Assembly (NCBI GenBank): GCA_013360215.1
Contig: JABWCP010000005.1
Location: forward strand, 1-64,000
DNA: 64,000 bases
Source of the DNA: a bacterium
GTDB lineage: Bacteria > CLD3 > SB21
Direction of reading: 5' to 3'
Below, one piece after another: positions 7,568 through 16,789 of this stretch. The notes under the pieces are model-generated. The model was not told the origin of the DNA. It made no database searches and was given only the letters and a program-made list of their open reading frames with translations. A program made the translations under genes and the position numbers. Every line of letters starts with the position of its first letter. Position 1 is the stretch's first letter.

Positions 7568-10500
7568 ATGACAAAATACGTTTGGCGGAGCCTGCTTTTT
7601 TTTGAAATTACCCTAATATCGCTGATTTGCAGCGTAACGGCACAGGTGCGTTTTGTTGATCTGGACCGGCTTTCCCTCGAAGAAGGGCTCTCTCAAAGCT
7701 CCGCTATCTGCATGCTACAAGACAGGCAAGGTTTTCTTTGGATTGGCACCGAAGACGGACTTAATCGCTACGATGGGTATTCCATTAAGATTTTCAAAGC
7801 CGATCCGGCAGATTCCGGTGCGTTACAAAATGCTTGGATAACTTCACTTTTTGAAGATCATACCGGTAATTTATGGGTAGGAACCCGCGGCGGGCTGCAC
7901 CGCTACGATGCGGCACGAAACAAGTTTATTTCTATACCGCTGGATAATACCTCATTGTCTGTCTTTGCAATTACGGAAGATTTGCAACACCATCTTTGGG
8001 TTGGCACACAGCAAGCCGGGTTATTCAGAAAATCTGCATCAACGGCCGATTGGCGACAGTATCGTTTTGACCCTGCGGATCCCCGGTCTGTGAGCAGCAA
8101 TGATATTTTTGTTTTATACACGGATGATATCGGCCGTGTTTGGATTGGAACACGAGACAATGGTCTCAATCGCTACGATGCGATGGCGGATAATTTTATT
8201 CGTTACCAACCCACTACAGGAAATCCCTATAGCATCAGCGGCTTATCCATTCGCAGCATCCGTCAGTATAAAACGGAAATCTGGATTGGCACACTCAATA
8301 ACGGGGTCAATCGTCTTGATCCGCTTACCGGACGATTCAATTCGTATCAACCCGATGCTTCCAAACCCGGCTCAATAGCTCATAACAGTATTTGGTCCTT
8401 ATTTGCAGACAGTAAAGGCATTTTGTGGGTAGGCACATTTGGCAATGGTGTTATGCAATATGATCCTGCCGGGGATAGCTTTGTTCAAATTCAGTCCAAA
8501 CCTTCCTCAACACCGCGCAATGATCAAGTCGTAGTTTCTATTCTGGAAGACCGCAGTGGCATGATGTGGTTTGGCACTATCGGTGATGGGTTACGCAAAT
8601 ACCTTCGTATCAAAGACCGCTTTCAATTTATCAATGCACACCCCAATCCTAAACGCGGTTTACCGGATAATATGATCTGGTCACTGCACGAAGATCGGCA
8701 ATCCAACATATGGATCAGTACTCAAAAAGGCATCACGGTCTATAACCCCAAAAAAGAGGTTTTTTCTCAATATACCAACCCGCGAAGGGAAGCGTGGAAG
8801 CTCGGCGAAACAGCCTACGCAATGGCACAGGACAGCAATGGTGTGATTTGGTTTGCGACGTTCGGAGACGGTCTCAAACGGTTTGATCCGCGCACACAGC
8901 GCATTTCAGCGTTTCAAGTTAATAAATTTTCGCCGGGCGGAATTCCTACAAATAATATTTTAGCACTATACGTTGACCACGAAAACGTACTTTGGGTTGG
9001 TACGTATGACGCCGGGCTTCTCCGATTAGAACCCGGAAACAGAACTTTCAAAGTTTTTAAGAAAAAAGAAAAAGATTCAACTTCTCTGCAAGACAATCAG
9101 GTGCGTACTGTTTTCGAAGACGCGCGCGGCGTTTTATGGGTAGGCACGGCGCAAGGCGGGTTACATCGTTTCGACAGAAATTCGTCTACGTTTAAAGTAT
9201 ATTCGACGCAAAGTCCGGGACTGAAACGTCTTCAAAATAATTTTGTCAGCGCCGTATCCGAAGACAAAGACGGTAGTCTGTGGGTGGCCACCTACGGAGG
9301 ATTGCACCGGATGAACCGCGAGACAGAAACATTTATTTGTTACTCCGAAAAAAACGGACTCGCAAGTAACCAAATATACGCCTTGATCAAAGATCAGCGT
9401 GGCCGTTTTTGGATGACCACCAGCCACGGATTATCCGTACTGGATCCGCACGATGCCGTACCTGTATTTCGAAACTATACATCGCACCACGGCCTGCAAA
9501 GTGATGAGTTTAATATGGGCGCGGCGATTCGCAATGTATCCGGAACGATCATGGCCGGCGGTGTGAGCGGCGTGGTGATTTTTCATCCGGATAGCCTCGA
9601 AAGTAAAAAATACGATGTCCCGGTGGCTATCACGGCCGTGCGTGTTGCCAATCGCATGTTGGAGCACGAACCTTGGGATGACAAATATACGACGCTTCGG
9701 CATGATCAATCTACCTTGGCTTTTGAGTTTGCATCGTTTGATTTTTCTTTTCCAGAACAGAATAAATACGCCTATCGCCTTGAAGGATTTGAAACGGAGT
9801 GGTCCGATGCTGATGCATCACGACGTACGGTCAATTATACCAATCTTGATCCGGGAAAATATGTTTTTCAGGTACGCGGCACCAATAGCGACGGCCATTG
9901 GAGTGATAAAACGGCCGCATTTCGTTTTGAAATTCTGCCGCCATTTTATAAAACATGGTGGTTCGTCGGCAGCAGTATTTTTCTGATTGTGTTTTTAGCT
10001 ATTCTATTTTATCGAATACGCATCCGCCGCATCGAAAATCAAAAGAACGAATTGGCACGCCAGATAACGGAGCGCACAAGAGAGTTGCGTGAAAAAAACA
10101 GCGAATTGGAACGCGTCAATGCGATACGAAACGAACTTCTGGGCATGGCTGTACACGACTTGCGTAGTCCTATCTCTGCGATACGAAATCTGGTTCAGTT
10201 TCACTTGGAAGCTTTAAAAAATCAAATTAACGATCGTGAAACAGATATGCATGATATGGAACGTGCGCTAAGTTTATCCGATCGCATCAGTTCGACATTA
10301 AATGATCTGTTGGATATTTCCGCTATCGAATCGGGCAAATTATCCATAAACAAACTCCCCGAGAATATCGAAACCATTATTCATGATGCGTTCGAGCTCA
10401 ATCTTCGTGCAGCCGAGCGCAAAGGTACTACGTTAAAATCCGATATCGCACCCAACCTCCCCAAGATTCTTGTGGATCGTATTCGGATCGCCGACGTACT

Positions 10501-10819
10501 CAACAACCTCATCAGTAACGCCGTCAAATACACACCTAAAAATGGCCGCATCCGTGTCTATGCCGAAGTATCGGGCATGTTTATGCATATTCATGTCGAA
10601 GACAATGGCCAGGGCCTAACGCAGGAAGATTTATCCAGCGCTTTCAAAACATTCACGCGATTGAGCGCCACACCTACCGATGGTGAAACCAGCACCGGGT
10701 TAGGGCTGGCCATCGTAAAAAAAATAGTCGAACTCCACGGCGGTTCGGTCTGGGTGCGATCAGAAAAAAATAAAGGCTCGACATTTAGTTTTTCCGTTTC
10801 GCTCGAAGGACACCATTAA
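7568..10819 (+). CDS. Propeller-sensor histidine kinase (reg_prop / Y_Y_Y / HisKA)
   Basis: Membrane sensor kinase of about 1083 residues. I prefer the ATG at 7568 because it opens a signal peptide (MTKYVWRSLLFFEITL...SVTAQ); an in-frame ATG at 7514 adds 18 residues. The periplasmic part is a run of reg_prop units with the recurrent pattern LWVGT/IWIGT...G(L)xRxD (two seven-bladed propellers in known relatives), then a Y_Y_Y domain (YAYRLEGFETEWSD). One transmembrane helix (about 797-819) leads to HisKA with phospho-acceptor His863 in AVHDLRSP, and to HATPase with N-box NNLISNAVKYTP, G1 EDNGQGL and G2 STGLGLAIV. Unlike many Bacteroidetes hybrids it has no receiver and no AraC-type output domain, so it needs a separate response regulator, and none is adjacent. 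Confidence 0.93.
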   Translation: MTKYVWRSLLFFEITLISLICSVTAQVRFVDLDRLSLEEGLSQSSAICMLQDRQGFLWIGTEDGLNRYDGYSIKIFKADPADSGALQNAWITSLFEDHTGNLWVGTRGGLHRYDAARNKFISIPLDNTSLSVFAITEDLQHHLWVGTQQAGLFRKSASTADWRQYRFDPADPRSVSSNDIFVLYTDDIGRVWIGTRDNGLNRYDAMADNFIRYQPTTGNPYSISGLSIRSIRQYKTEIWIGTLNNGVNRLDPLTGRFNSYQPDASKPGSIAHNSIWSLFADSKGILWVGTFGNGVMQYDPAGDSFVQIQSKPSSTPRNDQVVVSILEDRSGMMWFGTIGDGLRKYLRIKDRFQFINAHPNPKRGLPDNMIWSLHEDRQSNIWISTQKGITVYNPKKEVFSQYTNPRREAWKLGETAYAMAQDSNGVIWFATFGDGLKRFDPRTQRISAFQVNKFSPGGIPTNNILALYVDHENVLWVGTYDAGLLRLEPGNRTFKVFKKKEKDSTSLQDNQVRTVFEDARGVLWVGTAQGGLHRFDRNSSTFKVYSTQSPGLKRLQNNFVSAVSEDKDGSLWVATYGGLHRMNRETETFICYSEKNGLASNQIYALIKDQRGRFWMTTSHGLSVLDPHDAVPVFRNYTSHHGLQSDEFNMGAAIRNVSGTIMAGGVSGVVIFHPDSLESKKYDVPVAITAVRVANRMLEHEPWDDKYTTLRHDQSTLAFEFASFDFSFPEQNKYAYRLEGFETEWSDADASRRTVNYTNLDPGKYVFQVRGTNSDGHWSDKTAAFRFEILPPFYKTWWFVGSSIFLIVFLAILFYRIRIRRIENQKNELARQITERTRELREKNSELERVNAIRNELLGMAVHDLRSPISAIRNLVQFHLEALKNQINDRETDMHDMERALSLSDRISSTLNDLLDISAIESGKLSINKLPENIETIIHDAFELNLRAAERKGTTLKSDIAPNLPKILVDRIRIADVLNNLISNAVKYTPKNGRIRVYAEVSGMFMHIHVEDNGQGLTQEDLSSAFKTFTRLSATPTDGETSTGLGLAIVKKIVELHGGSVWVRSEKNKGSTFSFSVSLEGHH

Positions 10820-10909
10820 TCCGTTCGGGTCGGCCTCTTTTCTGCGCGCCGCGTTACTTTGAAATCCTCCTTGCAATCCATTTCGGTTTTTTCTAATATG
10901 GCGCGTTCC

Positions 10910-10933
10910 AAGTTTCAAAAATAATTGAAACTT
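10910..10933. promoter_or_regulatory. Perfect 9-bp inverted repeat upstream of mqnC
   Basis: AAGTTTCAA, 6-nt spacer, TTGAAACTT. It ends 17 bp before the mqnC start codon and lies about 90 bp after the sensor-kinase stop. It could be an operator for mqnC or an AT-rich hairpin ending the upstream transcript; there is no clear T-run, which favours a binding site or a leader hairpin. Confidence 0.5.
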
Positions 10934-10950
10934 TAAATGAAAGCGAATTT

Positions 10951-12036
10951 ATGCTGCAGAAGATTTTTGATAAAATCGAAAACAACGAACGCCTGACGTT
11001 TGAAGACGGGATGACGCTGTACGCTTGCAAAGAGCTACCGCTGCTCGGTTTCCTCGCCAACCATGTTCGCCAAAAAAAGCGTCCGGGCAATCAAGTCACG
11101 TATATCATTGATCGTAATATCAACTATACCAACGTCTGCGTTGATCTGTGCAGTTTTTGTGCTTTTTATCGCCCGATAGGTCACGACGAAGGTTACGTCC
11201 TTCCTACGGAAGTTATTGATGAAAAAATTGACGAACTTATCGCACTGGAAGGCATTCAGATCCTTATGCAAGGCGGACTGAATCCAAAACTCAAAATCAC
11301 TTATTACGAAGATTTATTTCGTCATCTGCGCTCCAAATACCCTCAGATTTGGCTGCACTGCCTGAGCGCCCCGGAAATCCGCTACATCGCCAAAGTTTCG
11401 GGACTTACGCTGGATGAAACGGTTGCGCGACTCAAAGCCGCCGGACTTCAGTCTGTGCCCGGTGCCGGCGCAGAGATCCTTGTAGATCGTGTTCGCTCGG
11501 AAATTTCACGCGGAAAATGCGACACCCAAGAGTGGCTGGATGCGCATAGTATATTTCACAAACACGGCTTGACATCCACGGCGACGATGATGTACGGCCA
11601 TGTGGAAACCCGCGAAGAGCGCATCGAGCATATTCTTAAAATCCGCGATCTTCAGGATAACAGTTTAAAAAACTACGGCCTCGGTTTTACCGCATTTATC
11701 CCGTGGAATTTCCAGCCGGATAATGTACCTCTCGGCAAAAACCAAAACCTGCGTACCACCACGACAGTAGAGTATCTCCAGACATTAGCCATTTCTCGCC
11801 TTTTGCTTGATAATATTGATAATTTTCAGGTGTCTTGGGTTACACAAGGGCAAGACATCGGCCAATTAGGCCTCAATTATGGCGCCAACGACTTTGGCAG
11901 TCTCATGATCGAAGAAAATGTTGTAAGCCAAAACGGTACCTCTTTTAACGTAACGGTGAAAGACATAGAAAAAATGATCCGTGATGCCGGTTATGAACCC
12001 AAACGCCGAAATAATCAATACACTTTTGTGAATTGA
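10951..12036 (+). CDS. mqnC: Cyclic dehypoxanthinyl futalosine synthase (radical SAM)
   Basis: Radical SAM enzyme of the futalosine route to menaquinone; it cyclises dehypoxanthine futalosine. 361 residues, the normal length. The cluster-binding motif CVDLCSFC (CxxxCxxC) follows IDRNINYTN, and the next residues AFYRPIGHDEGYVL, the segment QGGLNPKLKITYYEDL and PWNFQPDNVPL match MqnC rather than MqnE. No other mqn gene is in the window. Its presence implies that menaquinone is made by the futalosine pathway, consistent with quinol-dependent NrfHA encoded further on. Confidence 0.92.
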   Translation: MLQKIFDKIENNERLTFEDGMTLYACKELPLLGFLANHVRQKKRPGNQVTYIIDRNINYTNVCVDLCSFCAFYRPIGHDEGYVLPTEVIDEKIDELIALEGIQILMQGGLNPKLKITYYEDLFRHLRSKYPQIWLHCLSAPEIRYIAKVSGLTLDETVARLKAAGLQSVPGAGAEILVDRVRSEISRGKCDTQEWLDAHSIFHKHGLTSTATMMYGHVETREERIEHILKIRDLQDNSLKNYGLGFTAFIPWNFQPDNVPLGKNQNLRTTTTVEYLQTLAISRLLLDNIDNFQVSWVTQGQDIGQLGLNYGANDFGSLMIEENVVSQNGTSFNVTVKDIEKMIRDAGYEPKRRNNQYTFVN

Positions 12037-12136
12037 TTGATCATAGCCTCTTCGCAATAGCATGTCACGTAACAAGCGGATTGTTTTTTGATTCCTAAAT
12101 TAATTTAAAACCGGATTCACGGTTTATTTCCTTTCT

Positions 12137-12595
12137 ATGACAAAACTCTCATCCGAAGATGTCCTCCGCATATTAGACTTGCAGCCGCACCCCGAAGGCG
12201 GCGCTTATCGCGAAACTTACCGTTCAAAAAATCAGGCAAATGTGGATCCGCAACGATCGGTATGTACGGCGATTTATTTTTTAGTACAAGCACATCAAAA
12301 AACAGAGTGGCATCGTGTCACATATGATGAAATGTATCATCACTACGCCGGCACAATATTGGATGTCCTCCTCATTAGCCCCGACGGTGTTTTTGAAAAA
12401 CATAAACTTGGCGATGATTTAGAGACGGGTGCGCGACCGCAACTGTTGATTCCCGGTGGTTATTGGCAATCGGTACAAGCGCATGATTTTTGGGTTTTGG
12501 TAGGATGTACGGTCTCTCCGGGGTTCGATTTTTCAGATTTTGAATTATCCAATGAAGCCGCTTTAAAAAAGCAATTTCCTCACCTATCCTTTTGA
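12137..12595 (+). CDS. Cupin, DUF985/Cupin_5 family
   Basis: 152 residues matching the Cupin_5 (DUF985) family: LQPHPEGGAYRETYRS near the N-terminus, AIYFLVQAHQKTEWHRVTYD in the middle, LLIPGGYWQSVQAH and LVGCTVSPGFDFSDFEL near the end. A double-stranded beta-helix protein of roughly normal length; no enzymatic role is firmly established for the family. It is followed 11 bp later by the CPBP protease gene and is probably co-transcribed with it. Confidence 0.87.
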   Translation: MTKLSSEDVLRILDLQPHPEGGAYRETYRSKNQANVDPQRSVCTAIYFLVQAHQKTEWHRVTYDEMYHHYAGTILDVLLISPDGVFEKHKLGDDLETGARPQLLIPGGYWQSVQAHDFWVLVGCTVSPGFDFSDFELSNEAALKKQFPHLSF

Positions 12596-12606
12596 AAGGT
12601 ACACGT

Positions 12607-13569
12607 ATGACCACGCAGGAAGTTTTTATCAACAAAAATTATCAGATGCGTGCAGGATGGCGCGTACTTATTTTCATTGTCGCTTTTATCCTGATCAGCA
12701 TGCCATCCGTTTATCTGGGATTATTATTTACTAAGTTTCTTGAGTTCCCCAAAGAATACAATGAAATTATCGTAAAATTTTTAACCACTATTATCCCTTT
12801 AGGTTTATCATTTTTCCTCTTGAAAAAACTCGATAACCGCTCTACCGACTATCTTGGATTAAAAACGGATCGTGCCGGATTTATAGAGTTGGCGTGGGGA
12901 CTTCTGATCGGTTTTGTAATGTTGACGATTGCGGTTCTAATACCGTACGCGATGGGTTACGTGACGCTTCAGTTCGCAGCGGAACCGCCTTCGTATTTTT
13001 TTAGCGGTCTGGCATTCAATCTTTTACTTTTCATCGTCGTAGGTTTTAACGAAGAAATTTTATTCAGGGGTTATATCTTTCAAGCTACCGGTGAGGGACT
13101 TGGGTTCATCAGCGCCACGCTGCTTTATTCTCTGCTTTTTGGTGCCGCTCATCTCGGAAATCCGAATGTCTCTGTATTTGGCATTATTAATATCGTGTTG
13201 GCCGGAGTCTTATTATCGCTCGCGTATATCAAAACACGTGCACTTTGGATGCCGATCGGCATTCACATCGCGTGGAATTTTACGCAGGGATATATTTGGG
13301 GGTTACCGGTGAGCGGGACGACGGTCATTCAACCAATGATCATCGCTCAGGAGATCGGACCGGACGAAATCACCGGTGGATCATTTGGTCCTGAAGGCGG
13401 CATCATGTGCTCGATCGTATGCATCGGCGCTTGTTTATTGATATGGAAATATTTCACCCCATCCGATGCGATGAAGCAGGTCATACAAGAGGCCAAAGCC
13501 GCTCAACCATTCAAACCCGATATCAGCAAATCCGCCAGTAATACTAACCCGGATAGCGAAGTTTCATAA
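12607..13569 (+). CDS. CPBP-family intramembrane metalloprotease
   Basis: 320 residues from the ATG at 12607, chosen because gaaaggt sits about 7 bp upstream; a TTG at 12592 would overlap the previous gene. About eight transmembrane helices. The CPBP/Abi active-site motifs are visible: NEEILFRGY (Glu-Glu and Arg), then FGAAHLGNP (His) and GIHIAWNF (His/Asn). Members cleave prenylated or membrane proteins or act in membrane stress; the target here is unknown. The C-terminal 35 residues are a hydrophilic, Ala/Lys/Ser-rich tail. Confidence 0.9.
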   Translation: MTTQEVFINKNYQMRAGWRVLIFIVAFILISMPSVYLGLLFTKFLEFPKEYNEIIVKFLTTIIPLGLSFFLLKKLDNRSTDYLGLKTDRAGFIELAWGLLIGFVMLTIAVLIPYAMGYVTLQFAAEPPSYFFSGLAFNLLLFIVVGFNEEILFRGYIFQATGEGLGFISATLLYSLLFGAAHLGNPNVSVFGIINIVLAGVLLSLAYIKTRALWMPIGIHIAWNFTQGYIWGLPVSGTTVIQPMIIAQEIGPDEITGGSFGPEGGIMCSIVCIGACLLIWKYFTPSDAMKQVIQEAKAAQPFKPDISKSASNTNPDSEVS

Positions 13570-13706
13570 ATATTTTCAAGAAAACTATCCCCAAAAACCG
13601 CAGATGGGGCGACTAACCACCGTATTTACGTTAGATTGATAGGGAATTTTTTGTTTTACCGTTAAAAACAAAATGTACCCATAAGCTAACTTAAAGAGAG
13701 GTGGAT

Positions 13707-14807
13707 ATGAATCGAATTATCTTTTTTTTGGGAGTTTTATCTTTTTCGTCTTTTCTTTTTGCACATGACGGAGATATACACAAAGATTCTTCCAGTACGA
13801 CCGTTCGTACGATAACCCATGTTGCTCCCAATATCTATATGATACGCCATCCGGACGCCCCGGACGGGTTTCCGCAAGGTAATACTACGGTTATCATCGG
13901 TGATCGCGAAGTATTGGTAGTGGATGCCTGCTACTTGCCTTCTTCAGCCAAACAAGATATCGAACAAATTCAAAAATGGACTTCCAAACCGGTACGTTAT
14001 CTCGTTAACACCCACTGGCACTACGATCACACGATGGGCAACGGGACATACGCCGAGGCTTTTCCGGGTATTTCCATCATCGCGCATCACGAAACAAAAA
14101 AAATTATTCAGGGTTATAACCCGGGTTGGTTTGCCCGTTTTCCCAATCGTTCAGCGATTTTTAAAAGTGCCATCGAATCCGGAAAAGACGCCAATGGTAG
14201 CAAATTATCCGAAAGTGATATACGCGACTACAAAAAGTATCTTGACGGATTGACACCGGTACAAGAAGAATTTAGTAAGATCAAAGATCGCGCGCCCAAT
14301 CTTTCGTTTGATCATGAGTTGACAATAGATCTCGGTAATCGTGAAGTGCAAATAAAACATCTGGGACGTGGAAATTCAGCCGGCGATATAATCCTTTATT
14401 TACCCAAAGAAAAAATCATCGTCATCGGCGATTTGATGGATCACCCTGTACCGTATCTGGGCAGCGGGTTCCCCGGCGAACAAGTCGAAACGCTCAACAA
14501 AATTGCGCAGCTTGATGCGGATACATTTATACCGGGTCACGGGAATATCCTCACCGGTAAATCCTATCTTTTCTTATTACGAGACTTTATCGCCGAAGTC
14601 GTCGCGGCGGTACGCACTGAAATCGAAAAAGTCGGAAACAACCCTCGGCTTATAGAGCAAGTCCGTGAGTCTGTTCACAAACGGGTTGATTTTACGGCAT
14701 GGAAAAAGAGATTTGTCGGTGACAATAAAGAAGACGGCGATTTTTTTGACAGCTTCTCTGTTCAAGGCGTTTTTAACTGCGCTTTCAATGAGCTTGTGAG
14801 AAAATAA
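13707..14807 (+). CDS. Secreted metallo-beta-lactamase-fold hydrolase
   Basis: 366 residues. The ATG at 13707 is preceded by agagaggtgg and opens a signal peptide ending around FLFAHDG, so the protein is exported; a GTG two codons earlier is less likely. The zinc-binding motif is NTHWHYDHTMGNG (HxHxDH), followed by the GDLMDHPV aspartate and FIPGHGN histidine. The N-terminal part (HVAPNIYMIRHPDAPDGFPQGNT) is typical of MBL-fold hydrolases of unassigned substrate. Followed by a structured non-coding region. Confidence 0.87.
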   Translation: MNRIIFFLGVLSFSSFLFAHDGDIHKDSSSTTVRTITHVAPNIYMIRHPDAPDGFPQGNTTVIIGDREVLVVDACYLPSSAKQDIEQIQKWTSKPVRYLVNTHWHYDHTMGNGTYAEAFPGISIIAHHETKKIIQGYNPGWFARFPNRSAIFKSAIESGKDANGSKLSESDIRDYKKYLDGLTPVQEEFSKIKDRAPNLSFDHELTIDLGNREVQIKHLGRGNSAGDIILYLPKEKIIVIGDLMDHPVPYLGSGFPGEQVETLNKIAQLDADTFIPGHGNILTGKSYLFLLRDFIAEVVAAVRTEIEKVGNNPRLIEQVRESVHKRVDFTAWKKRFVGDNKEDGDFFDSFSVQGVFNCAFNELVRK

Positions 14808-15188
14808 TTTTTGGCACTCGTTTTATAAACCGGCTTATTCATACTCCGTAGAGGTTATGCGGTTAAGATATTAAACTCTGGACATTTCATGTTCATGGTT
14901 GTCTGTCAATCTTTAGCATAACCTCTATTGTTATAAAATTCTTCCCTCTCCATTCGCCACTCATATTCATAATTAGCTGCCATTTTAAGGGCCTCACCGT
15001 TTAGTTATACTGATTTAATAGGAAGCGAAATCACGTAATTTACGCAAACTATTGTAAAATCAACACTTTTTCAATTGACTTACCGATATTTTTTTGTTAT
15101 ATTCGCGGGTTGCGCTAGGAGTTTGATTTTTAATATTTTCAATAATTTAGCGCGTTGCAACAAACTATTCATTGTGTTTGAGGCTTTC
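14808..15188. other. Gene-free stretch with a long imperfect hairpin
   Basis: 381 bp between the MBL hydrolase and queA with no credible ORF. An upstream extension of the queA frame (from 15075) is open but does not resemble QueA. It holds the inverted repeat at 14850-14926, listed separately, and then AT-rich sequence likely to contain the queA promoter. No tRNA is visible. Confidence 0.6.
14850..14926. repeat. Inverted repeat, 77-nt stem-loop
   Basis: Arms agaggttatgc (14850-14860) and gcataacctct (14916-14926) are perfect complements over 11 bp, separated by 55 nt; a further 5 bp (aagat/atctt) can pair inside after an asymmetric internal loop. No T-run follows on either strand, so it is not a classic terminator. 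Confidence 0.55.
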
Positions 15189-16217
15189 ATGAAACTTGCA
15201 GATTTTAAGTTTAAGTTACCGGAAAAATACATCGCGCAGTACCCGGTCGAACCGCGGGACAAAGCCAAACTTATGGTTTTGGATCGTAAAACGGGTGATA
15301 TCGAAGATAAAATATTCCGCGATATTACGGAACACATCACAAAAAACGATTGCCTCGTTCTCAACGAAACTCGTGTATTTCCTGCCCGTTTGATGGCCCG
15401 CAAAGAAAAAACCAACGCTAAAGTCGAAGTGTTTTTGCTGCGCGAACTAGAGAACAATCTGTGGGAAGTGCTTGTCAAACCCGCACGCAAAGTGCGTATC
15501 GGCAATCGTTTGGTAGTTGACGGCGTCTATTGCGATGTTATTGATAATACGGTTTCCGGAGGTCGTGTTGTTCGCTTCATTTACCCTCAAGCCGATTTCC
15601 ATAAATTTATAGACAAAGTAGGCCAGTGCCCCCTGCCGCCGTATATCAAACGTTCTGCCGAAGAAAGCGATAAAGAAGATTATCAAACCGTATTTGCACG
15701 TGTACGCGGCTCAGTTGCAGCACCCACGGCAGGCCTGCATTTTACCAAAGAACTGCTCGGACGCCTGAAACGTAAGGGTGTTACTATCGTACCGCTCGTG
15801 TTGCACGTCGGTCTAGGTACTTTCCGTAAAGTGCAGGTGGAAGATTTATCTCGTCATAAAATGGATTCGGAATACTTTGAAATACCGGAAATTACAGCGC
15901 GTGCGATCAATCAAACCAAAGATAAAGGCGGCAAAGTGATCGCCGTGGGTTCGACCGTCGTACGCAGCATTGAATCCGCCGTTACCTCGCTTAACCGCGT
16001 AAAACCACATCGTGGTTGGACTGATAAGTTTATGTATCCGCCGTATGAATTTAAAATCGTTGATAAAATGGTTACCAATTTTCATACACCGGAATCCACA
16101 CTTTTGATGCTGGCCGCAGCATTTGGCGGGAAAGACAACATCTTCAAGGCATACAAAAAAGCGATGAAAGACAATTATCGTTTCTACAGCTTTGGCGATG
16201 CGATGCTGATCGAATAA
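15189..16217 (+). CDS. queA: S-adenosylmethionine:tRNA ribosyltransferase-isomerase
   Basis: Makes epoxyqueuosine from preQ1-tRNA by transferring and isomerising the ribosyl group of SAM. I place the start at the ATG at 15189 (MKLADFKFKLPEKYIAQYPV), which gives 342 residues, the usual QueA length. Family motifs: EPRDKAKLMVLDR, NETRVFPARLMARK, RVRGSVAAPTAGLHFT, VLHVGLGTFRKV and NFHTPESTLLMLAAAFGG. Monocistronic, with a strong terminator directly downstream. No other queuosine genes are nearby. Confidence 0.96.
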   Translation: MKLADFKFKLPEKYIAQYPVEPRDKAKLMVLDRKTGDIEDKIFRDITEHITKNDCLVLNETRVFPARLMARKEKTNAKVEVFLLRELENNLWEVLVKPARKVRIGNRLVVDGVYCDVIDNTVSGGRVVRFIYPQADFHKFIDKVGQCPLPPYIKRSAEESDKEDYQTVFARVRGSVAAPTAGLHFTKELLGRLKRKGVTIVPLVLHVGLGTFRKVQVEDLSRHKMDSEYFEIPEITARAINQTKDKGGKVIAVGSTVVRSIESAVTSLNRVKPHRGWTDKFMYPPYEFKIVDKMVTNFHTPESTLLMLAAAFGGKDNIFKAYKKAMKDNYRFYSFGDAMLIE

Positions 16218-16243
16218 AAAACTACATGTTCATGAAGATAAAA

Positions 16244-16269
16244 AACCCGCTTTTTGAGCGGGTTTTTTT
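16244..16269. terminator. Bidirectional terminator between queA and the SRPBCC gene
   Basis: Stem aacccgct (16244-16251) with agcgggtt (16257-16264), flanked by A-run on the left and T-run on the right, so it can end both queA (+) and the convergent gene at 16295-16717 (-). Confidence 0.9.
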
Positions 16270-16294
16270 ATTTAAGCAAATATATACTAAAACA

Positions 16295-16717
16295 TCAAAC
16301 GGCGACAACGTACTTTGCAAAGTTATCGAGAATCGCTTGCCATCCATTTCTTTGCATATCAACGGGGTTCTCCTGTTCCGCATCAAAAACGCTAACGATT
16401 TTCGTGCTTTTTCCTGATTGAGAAAAATGTACGCGTACTTTCCTTCCGTCTTCCATCGTATAAGCGATCAATTCATGCTGTACCACTTCATCGTACGTGC
16501 CTGTGAAATCAAAGCCGAAACTGCCGTCTTTGGCTTCCATACGCGATAAAAAACGCCCGCCGACACGTAAATCATTTTCTGCTTTTGTTGTATGCCAGTC
16601 GTCCGAGGCCGCATTCCACTTAACGATATGTTCAGGTGATGTCCACACTGACCAAACTTTTTCTATAGAGGCTTGTATCGTAGCCTCTATAGTGACTTGC
16701 GTATATGGGTTTTGCAT
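16295..16717 (-). CDS. SRPBCC-fold protein, AHSA1-like
   Basis: 140 residues of the START/Bet v1 fold, AHSA1-like group: ATIQASIEKVWSVWTSPEHI near the N-terminus, then GGRFLSRMEAKDGSFGFDFT and the C-terminal helix NGWQAILDNFAKYV. These small hydrophobic-pocket proteins bind lipophilic ligands; no specific ligand can be assigned. It lies downstream of the NADP-binding oxidoreductase gene, 72 bp apart, on the same strand. Confidence 0.87.
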   Translation of the reverse strand: MQNPYTQVTIEATIQASIEKVWSVWTSPEHIVKWNAASDDWHTTKAENDLRVGGRFLSRMEAKDGSFGFDFTGTYDEVVQHELIAYTMEDGRKVRVHFSQSGKSTKIVSVFDAEQENPVDMQRNGWQAILDNFAKYVVAV

Positions 16718-16789
16718 GAATTTGATCTTTCAAAAAACGTTGGTTATCTCATTTAGAACATGTCAGTTTGATAAAAAGTAACTGCGCTT

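Noticed and set aside
14850-14926. Integron attC site
   Set aside because: The arms lack the RYYYAAC and GTTRRRY core sequences, and no integrase or cassette array is nearby.
15075-15188. Longer start for queA
   Set aside because: The extra 38 residues do not match QueA and the ATG at 15189 gives the standard N-terminus and length.
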